NCBI GenBank assembly: GCA_021160785.1
Contig: JAGHBX010000421.1
Span: 1-7,698 of the forward strand
Source of the DNA: Planctomycetota bacterium
GTDB taxonomy: Bacteria > Planctomycetota > Phycisphaerae > Sedimentisphaerales > Anaerohalosphaeraceae
DNA length: 7,698 nucleotides
Reading direction: 5' to 3'
Below the pieces are notes generated by a model. That model saw only the letters and a list, made by a program, of their open reading frames with translations, was not told where the DNA came from and ran no database searches. The position numbers were made by a program, and so were the translations under genes. Numbering within the stretch: position 1 is the stretch's first letter; each line of letters begins with the position of its first letter. Positions 1 to 6,108 of this stretch are shown here, in pieces.

Positions 1-65
1 GGACTAATATATAGCAGCAAACAGGAGTTCTTGGGCTACAGTTAAGTTTTTCTTGGTATTCTTAT

Positions 66-76
66 GGAGAAAGGGG
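66..76 (+). promoter_or_regulatory. Ribosome binding site deciding the start of the first LamG gene
   Basis: A purine-rich stretch, GGAGAAAGGGG, lies inside the longest version of the reading frame. Its GGAG is 9 bases before ATG 79, and its AAAGGGG is 8 bases before ATG 85. It therefore supports a start at 79 or 85 rather than at ATG 64, which has no purine-rich sequence before it. Confidence 0.6.
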
Positions 77-78
77 TG

Positions 79-1608
79 ATGAGAATGTGGGTCCGCAGTT
101 ATTTTTCAATCCTTGCGTGCATGTCTGTTCTGTTAACAAGTACCGTGGTTAATGGTGCGACGAATCTGGTTTTTTACGTGTCGCTGGATGATGAGATTTC
201 GATTACGGCCAGCGGCGGGGAGATCGTGAACGGGCCGGGTGTTTTCGTTCCCAGGGTAGAGGGTGCGGCATTTGGCGGCAACGGCAGTGTTTATGCGAAT
301 TGGGACAACGACGATGTGGGCGGTTTGTTCGAGGGGTGGGATGACGATGCCGGTTCTACGATCGATTTGTACTTCCGTGGAGACCACTGGGACAGCCATT
401 CCGGCGATTCGGGATTCTGGTCGGTTGTGGACCGATACGGCGGCAATGACGGTTACTACATCTTATCAGTGCGTGACGGGAAGTTACGTTTTCCGTACAA
501 AGATTCCTATAACGGTTATGCCGAAGCTCCGCATCTGACCGGTATTACGCTGGCCAACAATGTCACCTATCGCTTGACCGTACGTCAATTTGACACCGAC
601 TTTGAGGTGTATCTTGACGGCGGCGCTTACAGCAACAGTTCCCCTGTTTATTCAGAGAACACATGGAACGAGACTATTGCTTTCCCGCAAAATAATACCG
701 GGTCTCCCGGGCGTCAGATGAGTGTTGGCGATCGTGCAATTTTTGGCGGTTTGCTCCAGAGCGGTGAGTGGGTTGATGAGATTCGTGTTTATAACGGTTT
801 TTATTCGCCTGCGGAGTTGGATGTTCCTTTGGTGAAAGGTCATTACCCGGCGGACGGTGCGGAGAATATTCCGGCTGATACTTTTTTGAGCTGGAATCCG
901 CCGGAGGATCGTTTGCTGGATGAGAAGCCTGCGCGTTACAATGTTTATTTCGGGTCCGAGCCGAATGAGCTGAGCCCTCATTTTAATTTTGCCCTGGTGT
1001 CGGAGAGCCAGGAGGAGACCTTCTATAATCCTGGGGATGAGGTTGCCCTGGAGATGTTGACGGATTACTACTGGCGGGTCGATGTGGTCGATCCCAATAA
1101 CGGTGTGCCTGTTGTTTATACTTGCGGTGCGGCCGATCCCAATTTTGATCCGTCTGTTGTTTATACGTGTGACCTGCTGCATTTTACGACGGTTCCGCCC
1201 AAGGCTACCGTCCCGGTTCCGGAAGACGGGGCGACAGGAGTGGCTCAGAATGTGATGTTGCGCTGGAACTCGGGTTACGGCGCGGACGAGCACGACATTT
1301 ACCTCGATCCGAACGAGTTGTTAGTGGCGGCGGGGGACGATTCGGTTCGTTTGCCTCGTCAGAGCGGTACGAGCTATGTTTGCGATCTGGCGTGGGAGAC
1401 GGAGTATTTCTGGCGTGTTGACGAGGTGTTCGCCGGCGCGGGTGAACCCGAGGCGGGTGATGTGTGGAGCTTTACTACGGGCACGCCGGAGTGTGAGTTC
1501 GAGTTGGGAGGCGATGTGAACAAAGATTGCGCGGTGAACCTGGAGGATCTGGCGATTATGGCGATGAACTGGCTGCAGTGCAATCTTACCAATGGGAATT
1601 GTCCGTAA
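79..1608 (+). CDS. Secreted LamG / Fn3-like protein with C-terminal dockerin-like tail
   Basis: Probable exported, non-catalytic carbohydrate-binding or adhesion protein of 509 aa. In order it shows: a signal peptide (about 1-27, hydrophobic core SILACMSVLL, cleavage near VNGA); a LamG/concanavalin-A-like domain (about 29-243) with the block DLYFRGDHWDSHSGDSGFW and the closing GEWVDEIRVYNG; two Fn3-like beta domains (about 250-371 and 375-466), each opening with a 'P.DGA..' turn and containing a 'YYWRVD' or 'YFWRVDE' strand; and a half dockerin-like tail (about 477-509, GDVNKDCAVNLEDLAIMA) ending in NCP. No catalytic motif is seen. An upstream in-frame ATG at 64 has no ribosome binding site. 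ATG 79 has GGAG at 66-69 with a 9-base spacer, and ATG 85 is a possible alternative. The LamG domain is paralogous to those of the next two genes. Tails of this kind are common in Phycisphaerae secreted proteins; whether a cohesin partner exists is unknown. The ligand is not predictable. Confidence 0.85.
   Translation: MRMWVRSYFSILACMSVLLTSTVVNGATNLVFYVSLDDEISITASGGEIVNGPGVFVPRVEGAAFGGNGSVYANWDNDDVGGLFEGWDDDAGSTIDLYFRGDHWDSHSGDSGFWSVVDRYGGNDGYYILSVRDGKLRFPYKDSYNGYAEAPHLTGITLANNVTYRLTVRQFDTDFEVYLDGGAYSNSSPVYSENTWNETIAFPQNNTGSPGRQMSVGDRAIFGGLLQSGEWVDEIRVYNGFYSPAELDVPLVKGHYPADGAENIPADTFLSWNPPEDRLLDEKPARYNVYFGSEPNELSPHFNFALVSESQEETFYNPGDEVALEMLTDYYWRVDVVDPNNGVPVVYTCGAADPNFDPSVVYTCDLLHFTTVPPKATVPVPEDGATGVAQNVMLRWNSGYGADEHDIYLDPNELLVAAGDDSVRLPRQSGTSYVCDLAWETEYFWRVDEVFAGAGEPEAGDVWSFTTGTPECEFELGGDVNKDCAVNLEDLAIMAMNWLQCNLTNGNCP
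344..444 (+). repeat. 101-bp tract identical to 2872-2972 (LamG core)
   Basis: Read base by base, 344-444 and 2872-2972 are identical with no mismatch. They encode the most conserved part of the LamG domain in the first and third genes, from DAGSTIDLYF to VDRYGG. Third-codon positions are also unchanged, so this is more than protein-level conservation. It points to recent duplication or gene conversion between the two genes. Similarity continues on both sides at a lower level. Confidence 0.9.
1087..1169 (+). repeat. In-frame 45-base (15-codon) imperfect tandem duplication
   Basis: Positions 1087-1124 and 1132-1169 match at 29 of 38 bases with a period of 45 bases. At protein level they read VDPNNGVPVVYTC and ADPNFDPSVVYTC. 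The duplication lies in the loop before the last strand of the first Fn3-like domain and adds a second cysteine. The second Fn3-like domain lacks such an insert. The reading frame is kept. Confidence 0.75.
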
Positions 1609-1684
1609 GGAAGATAGAGAAGTTTTTTGGTGTGTTGCCAAGAAATAAAGTAGTTGCGTAAAGCAGTTTTAACGTTAATGAGGG

Positions 1685-1692
1685 AAAGGTGG
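1685..1692 (+). promoter_or_regulatory. Ribosome binding site of the PEP-CTERM LamG gene
   Basis: AAAGGTGG lies 6 bases before ATG 1699. It decides the start in favour of 1699 over the in-frame TTG 1654 and ATG 1678. Confidence 0.65.
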
Positions 1693-1698
1693 TGGAAG

Positions 1699-2487
1699 AT
1701 GGCAAGAAAGATTTTTATAGTTTCTGCGTTTGTGTCGCTGCTGTTGTTTAGCGGGTTGGCAAGCGCTCAGGCGCCGGTGTGGTCGAACACGTTGGAGAGT
1801 GATGCTACCAGTACGGTCGATGGCGGTGAAATTGTGAACCCGCCTTCGAGTTACGTACCCGGTTCGCATGGTATGGCCTTTGCCGGAAACGGCAGTGTCC
1901 AGGCCAGTTGGGACAACGCCGATGTCGCATCTATTTTTGACGGCATATGGGACAACGATGCCGGCTCTACGGTCGATTTGTACTTCCGAGGAGACCACTG
2001 GGACACCCATTCGGGTGATTCGGGACTCTGGTCGGTGGTGGACCGATTCGACGGCAATGACGGTTACTACATCATATCGGTGCGTGACGGGAGTTTACGT
2101 TTTCCGTACAAAGATTCCTATAGCGGTTATGGAGAGGGTCCTCATTTGACCGGTATTACGCTGGCCAATGATGTCACCTATCGCTTGACCGTACGTCAAT
2201 ATGACACCAATTTCGAGGTGTACCTGGACGGAGTCTCGGTCTATTCCGACAACACATGGAGCGAGACCATTGCTTTTCCGCAGTTCAATGCCGGTGGTAA
2301 CCGTTACATGAGCGTCGGCAGTCGTGCTGTTTTTGGCGGTGATCTACAGAGCGGCGAGTGGGTTGACAGCATTCGTGTTTACAACGGGTATTATACACCT
2401 TCGGAAATCGGAACGATTCCGGAGCCGTGTACGCTTTTGCTGCTCGGAGCGGGCGCTGTGGGTCTTCTGCGTCGAAGGCGTTCTTGA
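1699..2487 (+). CDS. Secreted LamG domain protein with PEP-CTERM sorting tail
   Basis: Small exported binding protein of 262 aa, consisting of one LamG/concanavalin-A-like domain and a sorting signal. It shows a signal peptide at 1-25 (MARKIFIVSAFVSLLLFSGL, then ASAQA as a clear AxA cleavage site), LamG at about 26-234 (DLYFRGDHWDTHSGDSGLW, closing GEWVDSIRVYNG), and a PEP-CTERM tail at 240-262 (IPEP, hydrophobic LLLLGAGAVGLL, RRRRS). In known systems such tails are processed by an exosortase and place the protein at the cell surface or in extracellular matrix. No exosortase lies in this window. ATG 1699 was chosen because AAAGGTGG ends 6 bases before it and a normal signal peptide starts there. 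In-frame upstream TTG 1654 and ATG 1678 lack a ribosome binding site and would add a charged, Trp-rich leader. The domain is close to those of the genes on either side. Its ligand is unknown. Confidence 0.87.
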   Translation: MARKIFIVSAFVSLLLFSGLASAQAPVWSNTLESDATSTVDGGEIVNPPSSYVPGSHGMAFAGNGSVQASWDNADVASIFDGIWDNDAGSTVDLYFRGDHWDTHSGDSGLWSVVDRFDGNDGYYIISVRDGSLRFPYKDSYSGYGEGPHLTGITLANDVTYRLTVRQYDTNFEVYLDGVSVYSDNTWSETIAFPQFNAGGNRYMSVGSRAVFGGDLQSGEWVDSIRVYNGYYTPSEIGTIPEPCTLLLLGAGAVGLLRRRRS

Positions 2488-2546
2488 ACGAGATGCGTCG
2501 AAAGACATGAAGTATTTGGTTGGGGTTTTATGACCAGGGATTTACG

Positions 2547-2585
2547 GGACCCCGGAGTGCTCAGGCACGATGGGGTCCTTATTCT
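2547..2585 (+). terminator. Two-tier hairpin with T-rich tail between the second and third LamG genes
   Basis: GGACCCC (2547-2553) pairs with GGGGTCC (2572-2578). Inside it GTGC (2557-2560) pairs with GCAC (2565-2568) around a TCAG loop, with a symmetric 3x3 internal loop between the tiers. TTATTCT follows directly. This is a good intrinsic terminator for the gene ending at 2487, although its T tract is interrupted. Its foot lies only about 12 bases before the ribosome binding site of the gene starting at 2610. It could therefore also work as an attenuator or 5'-end element for that gene. Confidence 0.65.
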
Positions 2586-2597
2586 GTTGTGATTGGC

Positions 2598-2603
2598 GAG
2601 GTG
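2598..2603 (+). promoter_or_regulatory. Ribosome binding site of the esterase/glycosidase gene
   Basis: GAGGTG ends 6 bases before ATG 2610. It supports that start over the in-frame TTG at 2520. The TTG would give 30 extra residues with no signal character, and the hairpin at 2547-2578 would fall inside the coding region. Confidence 0.65.
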
Positions 2604-2609
2604 TATCAA

Positions 2610-5600
2610 ATGAAGGACATGTGGTTGTATTGCCGGTTGTTCCTGGTTTTATTCATGGCTCTGTCGGCGGGGGCATGCCAGGGTCAGACGGTCGTTTGGT
2701 ACGGTAGCCTGGACGATGCCGGGTCGATCGCTTCGGACGGCGGGGAGATAGTCAACGGTCCGGCGAGTTTTGTGGCGGGGGTCGAGGGCAATGCCTTCGC
2801 CGGCAACGGCAGCGTCTATGCCAGTTGGGATAACACCGATGTTGCCGACATCTTTGACGGCGTATGGGACAACGATGCCGGTTCTACGATCGATTTGTAC
2901 TTCCGTGGAGACCACTGGGACAGCCATTCCGGCGATTCGGGATTCTGGTCGGTTGTGGACCGATACGGCGGCGATGACGGTTACTACATCTTATCGGTGC
3001 GCAACGGGAGTTTACGTTTTCCGTACAAAGATTCCTATAACGGTTATACCGAAGCTCCGCATCTGACCGGTATTGCACTGGTCAACAATGTCACCTACCG
3101 TCTGACCGTACGTCAACTTGACACCGACTTCGAGGTGTATCTTGACGGCGGTGCTTACAGCAACAGTTTCCCCGTCTATTCAGACAACACCTGGAACGAG
3201 ACTATTGCTTTCCCGGAAAATAACACCGGGTCTCCCGGGCGTGAGATGAGAGTAGGTAGTCGTGCCGTTTTTGGCGGCGAACTTCAGAGCGGCGAATGGG
3301 TGGACAGTGTTCGGGTCTATAACGGGTTTTACACCCCCGCAGATATCGACAGTAGTTCGGGATGTTCGGTGGGCGACGTGAACGATGACTGTATTGTGAG
3401 CGCCGGCGATCTCAAGGTGGTTTCGGACAACTGGCTGGGTGAGGGTCTCAGTCGCGGCGAAGGGAACATATTCGCCGACGAGATTGTGAATCTTTGCGAC
3501 TTTGCGCTAATGGCCCAGGAGTGGCTTCTCGGTACGACGGTGATGATTGTTTCAGAGCCTTCGGATGTCGAGGTCTACATTGGAAACGAAGCGAGTTTTC
3601 GTGTGGATGTGACGGGGCCCGGGCTGATTGAGTATCAGTGGCAAAAAGGCGGAGTGAACCTGGAGGATGGGGGAGATATTTCGGGGGCACGGACTGCGAG
3701 GCTGGAAATTGCGAATACGGAAACTTCCGATGAAGGCCAATATCGCTGCGTGGTAAAAAACGAATATAGCACCGTTATTTCAGAGGCCGCCGCTTTGACG
3801 GTTATCCTCGGTGATCCTGTCGGTCGCCAAACTCTTTATGAGGCGAATACCAATCGTCGCTATATCCTCTATGTACCGACGGATTACAATCCTCCCCAGA
3901 AGCTTTATCCCTTGATTATCAGTTCACACGGTACGAGCCAAAACGGCGATACCGAGATGGACTCGACCGGTTCCAACAGCGGTTTTGACCACGGCACGCC
4001 TACCTGGCCGACCCTGGCTGAAGAGAATGACGTGATAGTAGCCTGCCCGGATATGACCGGTGCTTATGGCAATCCCGACAATCAACTTGCTCCCGGCCAG
4101 TTAGCTCAACTTGCTTCGGATGATGATGCTATAATGAACATCATTTCCGAAATCCAGGCTGCGTATGAGATTGACACGCAACGCATTCTCATAACCGGTT
4201 TTTCAGGCGGCGGACACGTGGCCCATTATACGGGTTTGAGGCATCCCGATGTATTTAATGCCCTGTGCGCCCGACACGGCAATTTCAATGTGGAGGAGAC
4301 CCACAATCCTCTGCCGGACGATGCGCTCAATATGAATGCATATATTTTCACCGGCGACAATGACTCCGTGTACGGAACCTCTGAAGCCATCACCTGGTAC
4401 ACAGCGCAAGGATTTAATTATGTTGACACTGATTATTTCAGCACCTATCCGAGCAGCGAACATACCACGGACAGGCATCACGCTTTGAACTGGTTCCTGA
4501 ATTTGAATCTGGGAGTTGGCGCCGGCGGCCACTACGTAAGATATAATGGCGAGACTCTGATGCTGATAGGAGAAAGCGGCACTCAGTGCGCAGCGCAGAA
4601 CAGCAACCTTGATCATCGTGAATGGATCGACGACTGTGCGATGCGCGGAATTCGTGCAATTCATATCTGGTCTTTTGTTCCCGTTCGCCAGAAGCAGGAC
4701 GGTTCACAGATTGAAGACCGCTGGGGATATGTTGTGCCCGATGTCATGCCCTGGGCCAGGAAGACGTCGGGTCCTTTGGCGCTTGACCAGCGTTATCAAT
4801 GGGACCTTAAGTTATTTGATGAAGGCGCCGAGGGTGATTTTACTCACTATTGGCCCCGGTTGCGGGATATGTGTGCATATGCCAGGAGCAAGGGTATTGT
4901 TGTGGGTATCACGATGTTTACGGGCTGGTCGAAGCACGATTACTCGTGGATTTTTCATCCGCTCAACGTGGCCAACGGAGGTCATCTGAGCGCCAAGGCC
5001 GACGCCGTCACTATTGCTTCGCCGGGAGTGGAGGTCTGGCGGGAGCCGTGGTCGGATGGCTGGTCTAATGCGAAGAAGACGCAGTGGGTTTGGGAGCAAC
5101 TGAGCATAAAATTTATTAACGAAGTCGGATCCCTGGGGAATGTATTTTTCGTGTTTTTCGACGAGCATTCTTACAGCGAGGGTAATATGGGAGATCACTT
5201 CATGGATTTCTTCAAGCGTCGCGGCCAGGTATGGGTGGACTGGAACGCCCGCAGGTCCGATGTTGCCTGGGTCATGAGCGACACGCTGCACAGCACAGAT
5301 AAAAACTCGAACGCCACAGCAGGCTTCAATGGAAATCCGGTCCGACCCTATTTCAATCTGGAGGGGCCTCCGTATATGGGTGCTGAAGTGCGTACATCTA
5401 TTTGGACTTTTTCGATGGGCGGCGGTAATTTCATCTTCCATGCCGACGAGAGGCAGGAGACGGTGAGGACGGGTATTATGGGGTATGACCCCAGCGTGCC
5501 GGGCGGGGACAAAGGTATGTACAAGCGTGACTGGCTTGGTCATGCGAGCCGTTTTTTCAACGAGCATGTTTCGGGTCTTGATACGATGTCGCCTCGCAAC

Positions 5601-5852
5601 GGGCTGAGCAGTTCCGGTGTTTATTGTCTTGCCGATGAGGGCGGAGAATATGTTTTGTACTCAGGTATTGGTGTCGGGGGCGCATTTACAGTTGATTTGA
5701 GCGCTGCGGCCGGCAAAACCCTCAACTGCCGGTTCTATAATCCCCGGACCGGCATATTCAACTCTACTTTCCAGCGTCCCGGCGGAAACAGCGCCGAATC
5801 ATTTACCAAACCTGATTCGAATGACTGGGTGCTTCACCTCGTTGAGAATTAA
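2610..5852 (+). CDS. Secreted multidomain LamG-dockerin-Ig-esterase-glycosidase fusion
   Basis: Likely bifunctional polysaccharide-degrading enzyme of 1080 aa. In order it shows: a signal peptide (about 1-22, LFLVLFMALSAGA, then C23, so a lipoprotein is possible but the lipobox is weak); LamG (28-243); two dockerin-like EF-hand repeats (251-308, GDVNDDCIVSAGDL and ADEIVNLCDFALMAQEW); an Ig-like domain (312-400, YQWQKGG and DEGQYRCVVKN); an alpha/beta-hydrolase esterase resembling PHB depolymerase/feruloyl esterases (405-632); a TIM-barrel glycosidase-like domain (640-985); and a C-terminal beta domain (1000-1080, YNPRTG, DWVLHL) resembling the putative collagen-binding domain that follows DUF4038/GH140-type enzymes. 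Esterase residues: HG oxyanion motif 440-441, nucleophile Ser532 in GFSGG, probable acid Asp585, His623 or His624. Glycosidase candidates: Asp851/Glu852 in FFDEHS as acid/base and Glu918 in NLEGPPY as nucleophile. The glycosidase family (GH140-like or another clan GH-A family) and both substrates are inference. The nearest neighbours share the LamG module. Confidence 0.85.
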   Translation: MKDMWLYCRLFLVLFMALSAGACQGQTVVWYGSLDDAGSIASDGGEIVNGPASFVAGVEGNAFAGNGSVYASWDNTDVADIFDGVWDNDAGSTIDLYFRGDHWDSHSGDSGFWSVVDRYGGDDGYYILSVRNGSLRFPYKDSYNGYTEAPHLTGIALVNNVTYRLTVRQLDTDFEVYLDGGAYSNSFPVYSDNTWNETIAFPENNTGSPGREMRVGSRAVFGGELQSGEWVDSVRVYNGFYTPADIDSSSGCSVGDVNDDCIVSAGDLKVVSDNWLGEGLSRGEGNIFADEIVNLCDFALMAQEWLLGTTVMIVSEPSDVEVYIGNEASFRVDVTGPGLIEYQWQKGGVNLEDGGDISGARTARLEIANTETSDEGQYRCVVKNEYSTVISEAAALTVILGDPVGRQTLYEANTNRRYILYVPTDYNPPQKLYPLIISSHGTSQNGDTEMDSTGSNSGFDHGTPTWPTLAEENDVIVACPDMTGAYGNPDNQLAPGQLAQLASDDDAIMNIISEIQAAYEIDTQRILITGFSGGGHVAHYTGLRHPDVFNALCARHGNFNVEETHNPLPDDALNMNAYIFTGDNDSVYGTSEAITWYTAQGFNYVDTDYFSTYPSSEHTTDRHHALNWFLNLNLGVGAGGHYVRYNGETLMLIGESGTQCAAQNSNLDHREWIDDCAMRGIRAIHIWSFVPVRQKQDGSQIEDRWGYVVPDVMPWARKTSGPLALDQRYQWDLKLFDEGAEGDFTHYWPRLRDMCAYARSKGIVVGITMFTGWSKHDYSWIFHPLNVANGGHLSAKADAVTIASPGVEVWREPWSDGWSNAKKTQWVWEQLSIKFINEVGSLGNVFFVFFDEHSYSEGNMGDHFMDFFKRRGQVWVDWNARRSDVAWVMSDTLHSTDKNSNATAGFNGNPVRPYFNLEGPPYMGAEVRTSIWTFSMGGGNFIFHADERQETVRTGIMGYDPSVPGGDKGMYKRDWLGHASRFFNEHVSGLDTMSPRNGLSSSGVYCLADEGGEYVLYSGIGVGGAFTVDLSAAAGKTLNCRFYNPRTGIFNSTFQRPGGNSAESFTKPDSNDWVLHLVEN
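2872..2972 (+). repeat. 101-bp tract identical to 344-444 (LamG core)
   Basis: This is the second copy of the identical LamG-core tract, in the third LamG gene. The gene between them carries a diverged version at about 1958-2058, with differences such as ACGGTC for ACGATC and GACACC for GACAGC. Confidence 0.9.
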
Positions 5853-5894
5853 GGCTCTTTAGAGTAATTCGTGGGTCACCCCGGAACGACAATA

Positions 5895-5927
5895 GCGATA
5901 ACTATTTGTTTTACAAGAAGTTATCGC
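5895..5927. repeat. Long inverted repeat downstream of the esterase gene
   Basis: GCGATAACT (5895-5903) is perfectly complementary to AGTTATCGC (5919-5927). Between them TTGT (5906-5909) pairs with ACAA (5913-5916) around a TTT loop, giving 13 pairs with a 2x2 internal loop. No T run follows directly; TTTTATTTTT begins about 11 bases later. It could be a weak terminator, a 3'-end stabilising structure, or a protein-binding palindrome. Confidence 0.55.
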
Positions 5928-5997
5928 AAGAAATCAGGTTTTATTTTTAGCATTTAAATTGTGTAACATTTTAGCCATCTGTAGAAATAACAGGAAA

Positions 5998-6023
5998 CCG
6001 CCTTCGGCGGAAGCTATTTTATT
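5998..6023 (+). terminator. Candidate intrinsic terminator with CCGCC-TTC-GGCGG hairpin
   Basis: CCGCC (5998-6002) pairs with GGCGG (6006-6010) around a TTC loop, and AAGCTATTTTATT follows. The T-rich tail is interrupted, so the terminator is moderate. It lies 145 bases after the esterase gene and before the convergent CNNM gene. On the - strand the hairpin is followed by TTTCCTGTTATTT, so it may act in both directions. Confidence 0.45.
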
Positions 6024-6027
6024 CTGG

Positions 6028-6047
6028 ATTCCCGCTTTCGCGGGAAT
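6028..6047. repeat. REP-like palindrome ATTCCCGC-TTTC-GCGGGAAT
   Basis: An 8-bp perfect inverted repeat (6028-6035 with 6040-6047) around a TTTC loop, followed by GACAAG. The ATTCCCGC...GCGGGAAT shape with trailing GAC resembles short interspersed palindromes such as Neisseria dRS3. The resemblance is to shape and consensus only; common origin is not claimed. Confidence 0.6.
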
Positions 6048-6073
6048 GACAAGTGATTCGCGGGAATGACAAG
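6037..6073 (+). repeat. 17-base direct repeat extending the REP-like palindrome
   Basis: TTCGCGGGAATGACAAG occurs at 6037-6053 and again at 6057-6073, a 20-base period with TGA plus one base between copies. The second copy has only the right arm of the palindrome, so it is a partial duplication of the element. Confidence 0.8.
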
Positions 6074-6090
6074 GCCGGCGAGACGCCGGC
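6074..6090. repeat. GC-rich palindrome GCCGGCG-AGA-CGCCGGC
   Basis: A 7-bp perfect inverted repeat (6074-6080 with 6084-6090) around an AGA loop. It lies directly after the direct repeat and 18 bases past the end of the - strand gene that stops at 6109. The AGACGCCGGCG core is of the REP-like kind. No T tract follows on either strand, so a plain terminator is less likely. Confidence 0.55.
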
Positions 6091-6108
6091 GTTACGGCAG
6101 GGGGGTTG

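Noticed and set aside
1..63. Promoter before the first LamG gene
   Set aside because: The region is AT-rich, but no -35/-10 pair with proper spacing stands out, and promoter consensus in this phylum is poorly defined.
652..1293. Long - strand reading frame opposite the first LamG gene
   Set aside because: It is antisense to a gene with clear domains, shows no recognisable motif and is rich in Arg and Ile as expected of a shadow frame.
1623..1645. Hairpin TTTTTTGG...CCAAGAAA after the first LamG gene as a terminator
   Set aside because: The stem is A/T-rich with a wobble pair and no T tract follows it, so it is too weak to call.
1654..1698. TTG 1654 or ATG 1678 as start of the PEP-CTERM LamG gene
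   Set aside because: Neither has a ribosome binding site, and both place charged and Trp-rich residues before a normal signal peptide that begins at ATG 1699.
2520..2609. TTG 2520 as start of the esterase/glycosidase gene
   Set aside because: It would put the terminator-like hairpin in coding sequence and bury the signal peptide; ATG 2610 has a well-spaced GAGGTG.
4812..5567. 251-codon - strand frame opposite the glycosidase-like domain
   Set aside because: The + strand frame carries coherent domain and active-site motifs. The - strand product has no family features.
6037..6073. Start of a CRISPR array
   Set aside because: There are only two 17-base copies with a 3-base gap, no spacers, and no cas gene in the window.
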